A model generated the notes under the pieces. The model saw only the letters and a program-made list of their open reading frames with translations. It searched no databases and was not told the DNA's origin. DNA of 64,000 nt, from assembly GCF_014842975.1 (NCBI RefSeq), contig NZ_JACYXK010000028.1, positions 62,001 through 126,000 of the forward strand. The letters run 5' to 3'. Shown piece by piece: positions 35,991-46,775 of the stretch (position 1 is its first letter; each line of letters starts with the position of its first letter). A program made the position numbers and the translations under genes. Origin of the DNA: Rhodanobacter sp. DHB23 (lineage in GTDB: Bacteria; Pseudomonadota; Gammaproteobacteria; Xanthomonadales; Rhodanobacteraceae).

Positions 35991-37655
35991 ATGTGTTCGA
36001 TTTTCGGAATGTTCGACCTGCAGCCGGGCGACGACCTCGCCGCCCTGCGCCGGCAGGCGCTGGAACTGTCGCAGCGCCAGCGCCATCGCGGCCCGGACTG
36101 GAGCGGGGTGTTCGTGGATGCGGGGGTGATCCTGGTGCACGAGCGCCTCGCCATCGTCGACCCGGCCTCGGGCGCGCAGCCGCTGCGCTCGCGCGACGGC
36201 GCGCTGGCGCTGGCGGTGAACGGGGAGATCTACAACCACCGCGAACTGCGCGCGGCCAGCAGCTACGACTTCACCACGGGTTCGGATTGCGAGGTCATCA
36301 ACGCGCTGTACCGCGAGCATGGTGCCGATTTCCTGACCAGGCTCAACGGCATCTTCGCCTTCGCATTGTGGGATGGCGCCGCGCAGCGCTACCTGATCGC
36401 GCGCGACCCCATCGGCGTGTGCCCGCTGTACTGGGGGCATGATGAACAAGGCCGCCTGTGCGTGGCCTCGGAGATGAAGGCGCTGGCCGGCGTCTGTGCG
36501 GACGTGGCCACGTTCCCGCCTGGCCACGTGTACGACAGCGCCACCGGCGAACTGCGCAGTTACTACCACAAGCGCTGGCGCGACTACGCCGCCACGCGCG
36601 GACATGCGGTGGCGCCGGACAGGTTGCGCGCGGCTTTCGAGCAGGCCGTGCACCGCCAGCTGATGACCGACGTGCCTTACGGCGTATTGCTTTCCGGCGG
36701 GCTGGATTCCTCGCTGGTGGCCGCCTGTGCGGCGAAGTTCGCGCGCGAGCGCATCGAGGACAACGACCGGAGCGAGGCCTGGTGGCCGCGCCTGCATTCC
36801 TTCGCGATCGGCCTGGACGGCTCGCCCGACCTCGCCGCCGCGCAGGTCGCCGCCGATGCGCTGGGCACCGTGCACCACGGCTTCGTCTACACCTTCTGGG
36901 AAGGCCTGGACGCCGTGCCCGAGGTGATCCGCCACCTGGAAACCTACGACGTCACCACCATCCGCGCCGCCACGCCGATGTACCTGCTGGCCCGCCGGAT
37001 CAAGGCGATGGGCGTGAAGATGGTGTTGTCGGGCGAGGGCTCGGACGAGCTCTTCGGCGGCTACCTGTACTTCCACAAGGCGCCCTCGGCGGAGGCCTTC
37101 CACGAGGAAACCGTGCGCAAGCTCGACGCGCTGCACAGCTACGACTGCCTGCGCGCGAACAAGGCGATGATGGCCTGGGGCGTGGAGGCGCGCGTGCCCT
37201 TCCTCGACCTGGAATTCATCGACGTGGCGATGGGCATGGATGCCGCGTACAAGATGGCCGGCAACGGCAAGATCGAGAAGCATGTGTTGCGCGCGGCCTT
37301 CGACGGCGCCTTGCCGAAGGAAATCCTGTGGCGGCAGAAGGAGCAGTTCAGCGATGGCGTGGGCTACGGCTGGATCGACGGCCTGAAGGCGCACGCCGAG
37401 CAGATGGTGAGCGACCGCGAATTCGCCGCAGCCGCCGCGCGCTTCCCGTTCAACACGCCGGCCACCAAGGAGGCGTATTTCTACCGCCGCATCTTCGAGC
37501 AGCACTACCCGGGCGAAGCCAGCGCGGCCACCGTGCCGGGTGGCAAGTCCATCGCCTGTTCCTCGCCCGCGGCGCTGGCGTGGGATCCGACGTTTGCGGC
37601 GCTGGCCGATCCCTCCGGTCGCGCCGTGCGCGGGGTGCACGAGCAGGCGCTGTAA
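35991..37655 (+). CDS. asnB: Asparagine synthetase (glutamine-hydrolysing)
   Basis: A 554-residue AsnB, the same length as the Escherichia coli enzyme. Cys2 is the glutaminase nucleophile (MCSIFGMFD), NGEIYNHREL lines the glutamine site, and the synthetase domain has the PP-loop SGGLDSSLVA and SGEGSDELFGGY. It makes asparagine from aspartate, glutamine and ATP through a beta-aspartyl-AMP intermediate. The start ATG is fixed by the required Cys2. The gene follows an Asn-rich leader, a terminator and a palindromic repeat, which together suggest regulation by asparaginyl-tRNA supply. Confidence 0.96.
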   Translation: MCSIFGMFDLQPGDDLAALRRQALELSQRQRHRGPDWSGVFVDAGVILVHERLAIVDPASGAQPLRSRDGALALAVNGEIYNHRELRAASSYDFTTGSDCEVINALYREHGADFLTRLNGIFAFALWDGAAQRYLIARDPIGVCPLYWGHDEQGRLCVASEMKALAGVCADVATFPPGHVYDSATGELRSYYHKRWRDYAATRGHAVAPDRLRAAFEQAVHRQLMTDVPYGVLLSGGLDSSLVAACAAKFARERIEDNDRSEAWWPRLHSFAIGLDGSPDLAAAQVAADALGTVHHGFVYTFWEGLDAVPEVIRHLETYDVTTIRAATPMYLLARRIKAMGVKMVLSGEGSDELFGGYLYFHKAPSAEAFHEETVRKLDALHSYDCLRANKAMMAWGVEARVPFLDLEFIDVAMGMDAAYKMAGNGKIEKHVLRAAFDGALPKEILWRQKEQFSDGVGYGWIDGLKAHAEQMVSDREFAAAAARFPFNTPATKEAYFYRRIFEQHYPGEASAATVPGGKSIACSSPAALAWDPTFAALADPSGRAVRGVHEQAL

Positions 37656-37671
37656 CGGCGCACGGGCCCAA

Positions 37672-37703
37672 GCGGCCGTTCCGGTGCACGCCGGAATGGC
37701 CGC
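37672..37703. terminator. Hairpin between convergent asnB and the retropepsin-like gene
   Basis: Arms 37672-37684 and 37691-37703 pair except at one position (GCGGCC and TTCCGG blocks). No T run is present, so it is a possible Rho-dependent or bidirectional end only. Confidence 0.4.
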
Positions 37704-37724
37704 GCCATCAGGCGTCGGCGGGCC

Positions 37725-39056
37725 TCAGTGTTGCAGCAGGCAGGTGTGCTGGCCGGCGAAGTCCACGTAGAGGTCCATGTCGCCGAGCACGGCATGGCCC
37801 AGCGCGTAATCCCATGGCAGGTCCGGATTGCGCGCGGCGACATAGGGCATGCGCAGGGTCTTGCCATCGAGTGTGACCTCCAGCGTGCTGCGCGCGCTGC
37901 CGCCACGTCCACCGCCCATGCCGCCCATGCCGCCCATGCGTCCGCCACCCATCCCGCCCATCCCGCCACCGCCCGTGCCACTCATTCCTCCCATGCGGTG
38001 CCCGCCGCCGGGCGCCGGTGTCGCCGGGGCATCCTTGTTGCCATAGAGATAGAACGGGCTGTCGAAGCTCAGCAGCGCCACGCTTTGCGCATCGTTGATT
38101 CCCAGCGACACGGCCAGGCGCAGGCCGGTGCCGCCCCCTGCATCGCTGGCGAGCAGCATCGCGTCGTCGCAGGCCGGGCGCGCATCGGCCGGGCCGTAGA
38201 CCTGGATGCCGTCGCGTGCCACGCGGAACGTGCGCAGATACGCGAGGATGCTCAAGCCGATGGCATGGATGTGCTTGCCAAGCACCACCTGCACCGGTAC
38301 ATGCCGGAAGGTGGCGCCGGCGAAGCCCAGGCTGTCCAGCGTGCCGAAGGCCACGGATGCCGCGTGGTCCTTGTCGGTACCATCGGCTGCAGCCTGGATG
38401 CCCAGGCCCTGGGCGGTGTCCTGATCCAGCACCACGTAGGCGTTGCTGGTGCCGACGCGCAGCGCCACCGGCTTGCCGTCGATCTGCGCATCGATGGTGT
38501 CGCTGCTGTCGTCGCCGGCTTCGTGGCCACCGTGATGCCTGCCGGCATGCACCGGGATGGTGAAGCCGCCAACCGGCAGCTCCGCCTCAGGCACGGGCCG
38601 CGCGGCCTGCAGGGTGGCGAAGTGGTTCAACTGGTCCCACTGCGTGGCCGGCAGCTTGCCCTGGAAGGGTTGCGGCAACTGCTGCAGCGCCGTGTTGGCG
38701 GCGCTGTCCTGGCCGGACAGGCGCAGGTTGCCCAAGGCGAACAGCGCGCAATACAGCGCCAGCTGCGGCTGGTTGTCGATCAGGCCGGCCCTGCAGGTCG
38801 CGGCTTCGGCGCTGGACTGGGCGAAGCGGCCGTGCACGCGGTCCAGCGCCATCGTGGCCAGCAGCCGGGTCAACGGATCGGCCTGCCGGGCGAGTTTGTC
38901 CAGGGCATCGGTATCCACCTTGACCAGGGCGGTGTTGATCGCTCGCACGGTATCCGCCGGAGTGGCGGCTGGCGGATTGTCCGCTGCGGATGCCGGCAGC
39001 GCGGGCAGGGTGGCGGCCAGCAAGGCCAGCAGGGCGGAAACAGGACGAAGGCGCAC
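37725..39056 (-). CDS. Exported retropepsin-like aspartic protease-family protein with Gly/Met-rich insert
   Basis: A 443-residue protein with a signal peptide (residues 1-23, SALLALLAATLPALPASA) when started at a GTG preceded by GGGGAA; an ATG further upstream would bury the signal. The middle resembles single-domain retropepsin-like proteins: IDGKPVALRVGTSNAYVVLD parallels a flap/active-site loop, although the expected Asp-Thr-Gly reads GTSN, so catalysis is doubtful. A low-complexity insert of GGM/GGR repeats (GGHRMGGMSGTGGGGMGG and onward) precedes the last beta-rich part. It may be a periplasmic binding or inactive protease relative. Confidence 0.6.
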   Translation of the reverse strand: MRLRPVSALLALLAATLPALPASAADNPPAATPADTVRAINTALVKVDTDALDKLARQADPLTRLLATMALDRVHGRFAQSSAEAATCRAGLIDNQPQLALYCALFALGNLRLSGQDSAANTALQQLPQPFQGKLPATQWDQLNHFATLQAARPVPEAELPVGGFTIPVHAGRHHGGHEAGDDSSDTIDAQIDGKPVALRVGTSNAYVVLDQDTAQGLGIQAAADGTDKDHAASVAFGTLDSLGFAGATFRHVPVQVVLGKHIHAIGLSILAYLRTFRVARDGIQVYGPADARPACDDAMLLASDAGGGTGLRLAVSLGINDAQSVALLSFDSPFYLYGNKDAPATPAPGGGHRMGGMSGTGGGGMGGMGGGRMGGMGGMGGGRGGSARSTLEVTLDGKTLRMPYVAARNPDLPWDYALGHAVLGDMDLYVDFAGQHTCLLQH

Positions 39057-39180
39057 GAAGGATTCCCCGGACCGGCGGCAGTCCAGACGCCAACGCGGCA
39101 AATCCGGCTCGGTGGACAAGGCCATGCCTTGGGGCCGCTCTGTTAAGATGGACGGCCTTTCTCCACCGTTTCCACCATCC

Positions 39181-40306
39181 ATGATCGAGACCAATCCGAT
39201 CCTTGCGCAGATCGCGGACCTCACGGCCCGCGTCGAGTCGCTTAGGGGGTATCTTTGACTACGCCACCAAGCGTGAGCGCCTCGAAGAAGTAAGCCGCGA
39301 ACTGGAAAGTCCCACCGTGTGGGACGATCCGCCGCGCGCGCAGGAGCTGGGCCGCGAACGTGCGCGCCTCGACACTGTGGTCACCGGCATCGACGAGCTC
39401 ACTTCGGGCCTGTCCGACGCAAAAGAGCTCGTGGAAATGGCCGCCGCCGACGGCGACGAGGAAACCGTCGCCTCGGTCGTCGACGACGTGGCCAAGCTCG
39501 AAGCCCGTGTCGGCAAGCTGGAATTCCAGCGCATGTTCTCCGGCAAGATGGATTCGGCGAACGCCTTCGTCGACATCCAGGCCGGCGCCGGCGGCACCGA
39601 GGCGCAGGACTGGGCCGAAATGCTGCTGCGCATGTACCTGCGCTGGGCCGAATCGCGTGGCTGGAAGACCGAGCTGCTGGAAGCCTCCGGCGGCGAAGTG
39701 GCGGGCATCAAGTCGGCCACCTTCCGCGTGGAGGGCGACTACGCCTACGGCTGGCTGAAGACCGAGATCGGCGTGCACCGCCTGGTGCGCAAGTCGCCGT
39801 TCGATTCCGACAATCGCCGCCACACCAGCTTCACCAGCGTGTTCGTCTCGCCCGAAGTCGACGACGACATCGACATCGAGATCAACCCGGCCGACCTCAA
39901 GACCGACGTGTACCGTTCGTCCGGCGCCGGCGGCCAGCACGTCAACAAGACCGAGTCCGCGGTGCGCATCACCCACGTGCCCTCGGGCGTGGTGGTGGCC
40001 TGCCAGACCGAGCGCAGCCAGCACGCCAACCGCGACCGCGCGATGAAGATGCTGGCCGCCAAGCTGTACGAGCTGGAAGTGCAGAAGCGCAACGCCGAGA
40101 AGGACGCGCTGGAAGCGACCAAGTCCGACATCGGCTGGGGCAGCCAGATCCGCAACTACGTGCTCGACCAGAGCCGCATCAAGGACCTGCGCACCGGCGT
40201 GGAGCGTTCCGACACGCAGAAGGTGCTGGACGGCGACCTCGACGAGTTCATCGAGGCCAGCCTGAAGTCCGGCCTGGACGCGGGCGCCAAGCGCATCGAC
40301 GCCTGA
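39181..40306 (+). CDS. prfB: Peptide chain release factor 2, expressed by +1 programmed frameshift
   Basis: RF2 releases polypeptides at UGA and UAA codons. Frame zero runs from the ATG at 39181 for 25 codons to an in-frame TGA at 39256-39258. Skipping one base at CTT-T resumes at GAC (39257), giving a protein of about 374 residues. The stop-recognition tripeptide SPF (RKSPFDSD) and the catalytic GGQ ([10 protein letters not shown]) are present. The frameshift site makes synthesis self-limiting: ample RF2 terminates at the internal UGA. It precedes a small repeat protein and lysS, recalling the prfB-lysS pair of enterobacteria. Confidence 0.97.
39244..39259 (+). promoter_or_regulatory. prfB programmed +1 frameshift site
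   Basis: The element reads AGGGGG (39244-39249), a three-base spacer TAT, then CTTTGAC (39253-39259). The internal Shine-Dalgarno-like tract, the slippery CTT and the TGA-C context match the classic RF2 autoregulatory signal exactly. Confidence 0.97.
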
Positions 40307-40310
40307 GGAG

Positions 40311-40340
40311 TCCGTATCGCGGCTTCAGCCGCGATACGGA
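40311..40340. repeat. Perfect hairpin after prfB
   Basis: A 13-bp perfect stem (TCCGTATCGCGGC at 40311-40323, complement 40328-40340) with loop TTCA begins five bases after the prfB stop. The core GCGGCTTCAGCCGC is the core of a common xanthomonad REP type. Lacking a T run, it may stabilise mRNA or attenuate read-through. Confidence 0.6.
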
Positions 40341-40391
40341 AAACCGCCTGTATAGCTTTCCCGGTTCCCGACACAGACTGAGGTAGCCAGC

Positions 40392-40742
40392 ATGAATGCC
40401 AAGAAGATTTGCAGCATCCTGTTTGCCTGTGCCGCGCTGACGGCGTTCGGCGCGGGCGCGCAGGAAAGCGCCGGCCAAAGCATCAAGCAAGGCGCAAAGG
40501 ACGTTGGCCACGGCGTCGCCACCGGCGCACGCGCGGTGGGCCATGCCACCAGGAACGTCGCCGTCAAGGTCGGCCATGGCGCCAAGGCGGCCGGTACCGG
40601 CATCGGTCACGGTGCGAAGAAGGCCGGCGTTGCCGTCGGCCACGGCGCCAAGGATGCCGGCACCGCCATCGGCCATGGCGCGAAGGAAGGCTGGGACGCC
40701 ACCAAGCACGCGACCAAGAAAGTGTTCGGCAAGGACAACTGA
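40392..40742 (+). CDS. Exported protein of 11-residue Gly/Ala/Lys/His repeats
   Basis: A 116-residue protein with a signal peptide (residues 1-24, ending FGAGA or GAGAQ). The mature part consists of seven consecutive 11-residue units around (V/I)GHGAK, such as [33 protein letters not shown] and [11 protein letters not shown]; a His falls at the same place in every unit. Hendecad repeats form 11/3 amphipathic helices in group 3 LEA proteins and alpha-synuclein, which bind membranes or protect against drying. Whether this protein does so is inference. It lies between prfB and lysS, with hairpins on both sides, and may have its own promoter. Confidence 0.8.
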   Translation: MNAKKICSILFACAALTAFGAGAQESAGQSIKQGAKDVGHGVATGARAVGHATRNVAVKVGHGAKAAGTGIGHGAKKAGVAVGHGAKDAGTAIGHGAKEGWDATKHATKKVFGKDN

Positions 40743-40760
40743 CCGCCCGACGTTCTGTCG

Positions 40761-40840
40761 TAGGAGCGCACCCTGTGCGCGATTGCCCAGATCTCTCGGG
40801 CGAAGCGCACAGCCAGTCGCGCACAGGGTGCGCTCCTACA
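40761..40840. repeat. REP pair (inverted GTAG-type palindromes)
   Basis: Two 23-base sequences in exact inverted orientation (40761-40783 and 40818-40840) begin and end with GTAGGAG/CTCCTAC and enclose 34 bases. Each is itself a hairpin. The GTAG start is typical of REPs mobilised by RAYT transposases in Pseudomonas and Stenotrophomonas; no RAYT gene is in the window. Confidence 0.9.
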
Positions 40841-40902
40841 GAGCTAGCGACGAAAGGCGTCACGGCAACAACGCAAGCGTTCCAATCCATCACGGAAACC
40901 CC

Positions 40903-42423
<1,521 letters not shown>

Positions 42424-42508
42424 ATCCTGCGTTCCGCGGCGTCGCGACGCATGGCACCCGGCGCAGTCGGCTAAAATGGCGGTTTCGCCCAGCAACGGAG
42501 CCTTGCCC

Positions 42509-42808
42509 ATGTGGTTCGCGATCATCGCCGAGGATCATCCCGGTTCATTGGACAAGCGCCTTGCGGCGCGCCCCGAACATCTGGCGCGGCTCAATGCCTT
42601 GCTGGACGAAGGCCGCCTGCTGCTGGCGGGTCCGTTCCCGGCGATCGAATCGGAGAACCCCGGCCCGGCCGGCTTCACCGGCAGCATGATCGTGGCCGAG
42701 TTCGCCTCGCTGGCGGATGCCGAGGCCTGGGCCGGCGCCGATCCCTACGTGGCCGCCGGCGTCTATGCCGGGGTAAGCGTCAAGCCGTTCCGCAAGACCC
42801 TGCCATGA
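42509..42808 (+). CDS. YciI-family protein
   Basis: A 99-residue protein of the YciI/YCII family, a ferredoxin-like fold with a conserved His/Asp pair, here in [18 protein letters not shown] and in the [18 protein letters not shown] region. Biochemical function is unsettled; one relative has been linked to chlorohydroquinone dehalogenation. ACGGAG lies upstream of the ATG that begins WFAIIAED, and the length is standard for the family. The stop overlaps the BolA-family gene (ATGA), a pairing seen in related genomes. Confidence 0.88.
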   Translation: MWFAIIAEDHPGSLDKRLAARPEHLARLNALLDEGRLLLAGPFPAIESENPGPAGFTGSMIVAEFASLADAEAWAGADPYVAAGVYAGVSVKPFRKTLP

Positions 42809-43056
42809 GCGAGGCGATGGCCGCGCAGATCCGTGCGCGCCTCGCGGCGGCGTTCCCGCCCGGCGAACTGGAAGTGCTGGACGAGGGCCACAAGCACGCC
42901 GGCCATGCGGGCGAGGGCAAGGGCCACTACCACGTGCGCATCGCCAGCCCGGCGTTCGCCGGCGTGCCGCCGCTCAGGCGCCATCGCATGATCTACGCCG
43001 CGCTTGCCGACCTGATGGGCGACGGCATCCATGCGCTGTCGATAGATGCATCATGA
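42805..43056 (+). CDS. BolA-family protein
   Basis: An 83-residue BolA-like protein. The conserved stretch includes [30 protein letters not shown], here cited by its start [13 protein letters not shown] and by the central His, a cluster-ligand candidate, and [12 protein letters not shown] with the final HALSI. BolA proteins bind [2Fe-2S] clusters with monothiol glutaredoxins and can act in envelope or stress control. The gene is translationally coupled to the YciI gene and ends about 130 bases before smc. Confidence 0.92.
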   Translation: MSEAMAAQIRARLAAAFPPGELEVLDEGHKHAGHAGEGKGHYHVRIASPAFAGVPPLRRHRMIYAALADLMGDGIHALSIDAS

Positions 43057-43186
43057 AAACAACAAGATGCAAAGCATTCTTGCAGTAAAACATCACTCAC
43101 GATGCGTTGCGGCACCGCGCCGCGTTTGGCACAGTGCCTGATCGCCTGCAGACCCAGGCGCCTCCCGATTTCCCAGCGATGACCGC

Positions 43187-46100
43187 ATGCGCCTGACCAC
43201 GATCAAACTCGCCGGCTTCAAGTCCTTCGTCGACCCGACCACCTTGCACCTGCCGGCCAACATGACCGGCGTGGTGGGGCCGAACGGCTGCGGCAAGTCC
43301 AACATCATCGACGCGATCCGCTGGGTGATGGGCGAGAGCGCGGCCAGCCGCCTGCGCGGCGACTCGCTCACCGACGTGATCTTCTCCGGCTCGACCTCGC
43401 GCAAGCCGGTGGGGCAGGCCACCGTCGAGCTGATCTTCGACAACGCCGACGGCACGGTGCAGGGCGAGTACGGCCAGTACGCCGAGATCTCGGTGAAGCG
43501 CCAGGTGACGCGCGACGGCCAGTCCGCCTATTTCCTCAACGGCGCGCGCTGCCGCCGCCGCGACATCACCGACCTGTTCCTGGGCACCGGCCTCGGCCCG
43601 CGCAGCTACTCGATCATCGAGCAGGGCATGATCTCGCAGATCATCGAGGCACACCCCGAGGAATTGCGCACGCACCTGGAGGAAGCCGCCGGCATCTCCA
43701 AGTACAAGGAGCGCCGGAAGGAGACCGAGAGCCGCATCAAGTCCACCCGCGAGAACCTCGACCGCGTGAAGGACGTGCGCGACGAAGTGGACAAGCAGCT
43801 CGAACAGCTCAACCGCCAGGCCCGCGCCGCCGAGCGCTGGAAGGCCTACAAGGAAGAGGAAACGCGCAAGCAGGCCGAGTTGCGCGCGCTGGAATACCGC
43901 GCGCTGAAGGGCCAGCACGACGGCGAAGGGGCGGGACTGTCCGCCGCCGAGATCGAGATCGAGAAGCAACTGGCCGGCCAGCGCGAGATCGAGGCGCAGA
44001 TCGAGGCCATGCGCGAGCGCCACGGCGAGGCCGGCGAACACTTGAGCTCGGTGCAGGCCGAGGTCTACAAGGTCGGCGCCGAAATCGCCCGCGTGGAACA
44101 GCAGGTGCGCCACAACCGCGAGACCGCGGACCGCCTGCAGCGCGCGCAGGGCGAGGCCGAGCGCGAGCACAACGAACTGGCCGAGCACATCGCCGGCGAC
44201 CGCAGCCAGGTCGAGACCCTGCGCATGGCGCTGGCCGAAGGCGAGCCCAGGCTCGAAGCCCTGCAGCAGATGCAGGACGACACCGCCGAGGCCCAGCGCG
44301 GCGCCGAGACCAGACTCGCCGACTGGCAGCAGCGCTGGGACACGCATACCCGCACCGCCGGTGAATCCAACCGCGCCGCCGAAGTGGAGCGCACCAAGCT
44401 CAACTACCTCGACCGCCAGGCGGTCGACCTCGCCAGGCGCCGCGAGGCGCTGGAAACCGAGCAGAAGGCCACCGACCTCGCCGCGCTGGATGCCGCTGCC
44501 GAGCAGATGCACCTGGAGCACGATACCCAGCGCGAGAAGGTGGAAGCGCTGGGCAGCCTGCTCGACCAGCACAAGACCACGCATGAAAAGGCACTGGACG
44601 AGGAACGCCAGCTGCAGTCCACGCTCAACGAGGCGCGCTCGCAGTTGCAGACGGCGCGCGGCCGGCAATCCTCGCTGGAAGCCCTGCAGCACGCGGCGCT
44701 GGGCCAGGAGGAGAACGCCGCCAGCCAGTGGCTGGCGCGCCTCGGCTTCGACAAGTCGCCGCGCCTCGGCGAGGCGCTGCAGGTGGAGGCCGGCTGGGAA
44801 ACCGCGGTGGAAACCGTGCTCTCCGGTTTCATCGACAGCGTGCTGGTGGACGGCGCGCACGCGCTGGCCGCGGATTTCGGCGGGCTGGAAAATGCCGACG
44901 TCGCGCTGCTCGATGCCAGCGAAGGCGGCGCCAATACCGCCGGCACGCTGGCCGCCCACGTGCGCGGGCCGGCCGCGGCCATCGCCATCCTCGGCCACGT
45001 GCTGATCGCCGAGTCGCTGGACGAGGCCCGCCAGCGCGTGTCCGGCCTGTCGGCCCTGGCGCCGTACCAGTCGGTGATCACCCGCGGCGGCGAATGGCTG
45101 GGCCCGGGCTGGGCGCGCGTGCGCCGCGCGCAGGGCAGCCAGGTGGGCGTGCTGGCGCGCGAGCGCGAGATCCGCACGCTGGCCGAGCAGATCGCTGCAC
45201 TGGAAGCGCGCATCGAGGAATGCACAGCGCAGCTAGACGAGCTGCGCACGCGCAAGTTCGAGGCCGAACGCGCCCGCGACGACACCCAGCGCGAGCTGTA
45301 CAACGCGCACCGCCGCCAGAGCGAACTCGCCGGCCAGTTGCAGAGCCACCGCGGCAAGCTGGAAACCGCCCGTGCCCGCGGCGAGAAGGTGGCCGGCGAA
45401 CTGTCCACGCTGATCGACCAGCTCGACGAACTGCAGACGCAGACGCGCGAAGCCCGTGCCCGGCTGGATGAGTCTGTCGGCCACATGGGCGACCTGGAAG
45501 ACCAGCGCCGCGAACTGGAAAACGAACGCCGCGCCTTGCTGGAGACGCGCGAGGAAGCGCGCATGAACGCGCGCGAGGCAGCCGACCAGGCGCACGCCCT
45601 GGCGCTGTCGCTGGAATCCAAGCGCTCCTCGCTGACGTCGCTGGAACAGTCGCTGGCGCGCATGGAAAACCAGTTGCGCCAGATCGAGGCCCGCCGCGGC
45701 GAGATCGCCGAGCAGCTCGCCGCCGGCTCCGACCCCATCGCCGAGCTGGAAGCCGAGCGGCAGACCTATCTCGACCAGCGCCTGCTGGTGGACAGGCAAT
45801 TGGTTGAAGCGCGTCGCGCGCTGGAGGAATGCGACATCGCCTTCCGCCAGCTGGAACAGCGCCGCCATCTCGCCGAGCAGGGGCTCGCCAGCCTGCGCGA
45901 AAACCTTTCCGAGAAACGCCTTGCCGCGCAGGCGCTGCAATTGCGCGCCGAGCAACTGGCCGAGGCGATCGCCGCTTCCGGCCTCGAACTGGAAACCCTG
46001 CTCGCCGAACTGGCCGGGGACGTGGATGCCGCGGAGTGGAAACAGCAGCTGGCCGAACTCGCGCAGAAGATCGTGCGGCTGGAACCGGTGAACCTCGCCG

Positions 46101-46696
46101 CGATCCAGCAGCATGCCGAACAGAGCGAGCGCAAGACCTACCTCGACAACCAGCTCAACGACCTCACCAGCGCGATGGAAACGCTGGAGGGCGCGATCAA
46201 GAAGATCGACCGCGAGACGCGCGCGCGCTTCAAGGAAACCTTCGACAAGGTCAACGCCGGCGTGCAGGAACTGTTCCCGCGCCTGTTCGGCGGCGGCCAC
46301 GCCTACCTCGAACTCACCGGCGACGACCTGCTCGACACCGGCGTGGCGATCATGGCGCGCCCGCCCGGCAAGCGCCCGTCCAACATCTCGCTGCTCTCCG
46401 GCGGCGAGAAGGCGCTCACCGCGGTGGCGCTGGTGTTCGCCATCTTCAACCTCAACCCCGCGCCGTTCTGCCTGCTCGACGAGGTGGACGCGCCGCTGGA
46501 CGAGGCCAACGTGGGTCGCTTCTCGGCAATGGTGCGCGAGATGAGCGAGCGCGTGCAGTTCATCTTCATCAGCCACAACAAGGCCACCATGGAAGCGGCC
46601 AGCCAGCTGTGCGGCGTGACCATGCGCGAACCCGGCGTGTCGCGCCTGGTGCAGGTGGACCTGGCCGAAGCGGCTAAACTGGCGGGCAGCGCATGA
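43187..46696 (+). CDS. smc: Chromosome segregation protein SMC
   Basis: A 1169-residue condensin ATPase that organises and segregates the chromosome with ScpA and ScpB. The N-terminal Walker A is GPNGCGKSNIIDAIRW, and the C-terminal half has the ABC signature LLSGGEKALTAVAL and Walker B CLLDEVDAPLDEAN. Two long coiled coils (about 170-500 and 640-1000) flank a hinge around 510-630 (EVQVEAGWETAVETVLSGFI region). The start ATG precedes RLTTIKLAGFKSFVDP. smc followed by zipA is a xanthomonad and pseudomonad arrangement. scpAB are not in the window. Confidence 0.97.
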   Translation: MRLTTIKLAGFKSFVDPTTLHLPANMTGVVGPNGCGKSNIIDAIRWVMGESAASRLRGDSLTDVIFSGSTSRKPVGQATVELIFDNADGTVQGEYGQYAEISVKRQVTRDGQSAYFLNGARCRRRDITDLFLGTGLGPRSYSIIEQGMISQIIEAHPEELRTHLEEAAGISKYKERRKETESRIKSTRENLDRVKDVRDEVDKQLEQLNRQARAAERWKAYKEEETRKQAELRALEYRALKGQHDGEGAGLSAAEIEIEKQLAGQREIEAQIEAMRERHGEAGEHLSSVQAEVYKVGAEIARVEQQVRHNRETADRLQRAQGEAEREHNELAEHIAGDRSQVETLRMALAEGEPRLEALQQMQDDTAEAQRGAETRLADWQQRWDTHTRTAGESNRAAEVERTKLNYLDRQAVDLARRREALETEQKATDLAALDAAAEQMHLEHDTQREKVEALGSLLDQHKTTHEKALDEERQLQSTLNEARSQLQTARGRQSSLEALQHAALGQEENAASQWLARLGFDKSPRLGEALQVEAGWETAVETVLSGFIDSVLVDGAHALAADFGGLENADVALLDASEGGANTAGTLAAHVRGPAAAIAILGHVLIAESLDEARQRVSGLSALAPYQSVITRGGEWLGPGWARVRRAQGSQVGVLAREREIRTLAEQIAALEARIEECTAQLDELRTRKFEAERARDDTQRELYNAHRRQSELAGQLQSHRGKLETARARGEKVAGELSTLIDQLDELQTQTREARARLDESVGHMGDLEDQRRELENERRALLETREEARMNAREAADQAHALALSLESKRSSLTSLEQSLARMENQLRQIEARRGEIAEQLAAGSDPIAELEAERQTYLDQRLLVDRQLVEARRALEECDIAFRQLEQRRHLAEQGLASLRENLSEKRLAAQALQLRAEQLAEAIAASGLELETLLAELAGDVDAAEWKQQLAELAQKIVRLEPVNLAAIQQHAEQSERKTYLDNQLNDLTSAMETLEGAIKKIDRETRARFKETFDKVNAGVQELFPRLFGGGHAYLELTGDDLLDTGVAIMARPPGKRPSNISLLSGGEKALTAVALVFAIFNLNPAPFCLLDEVDAPLDEANVGRFSAMVREMSERVQFIFISHNKATMEAASQLCGVTMREPGVSRLVQVDLAEAAKLAGSA

Positions 46697-46775
46697 GTGC
46701 CGCCAGTGGCGCTCATGCCATTGAATCGAGGAAGCGCGCCCGCTGCCCGCGGCGGACGAACCCCATGAGGAACCG

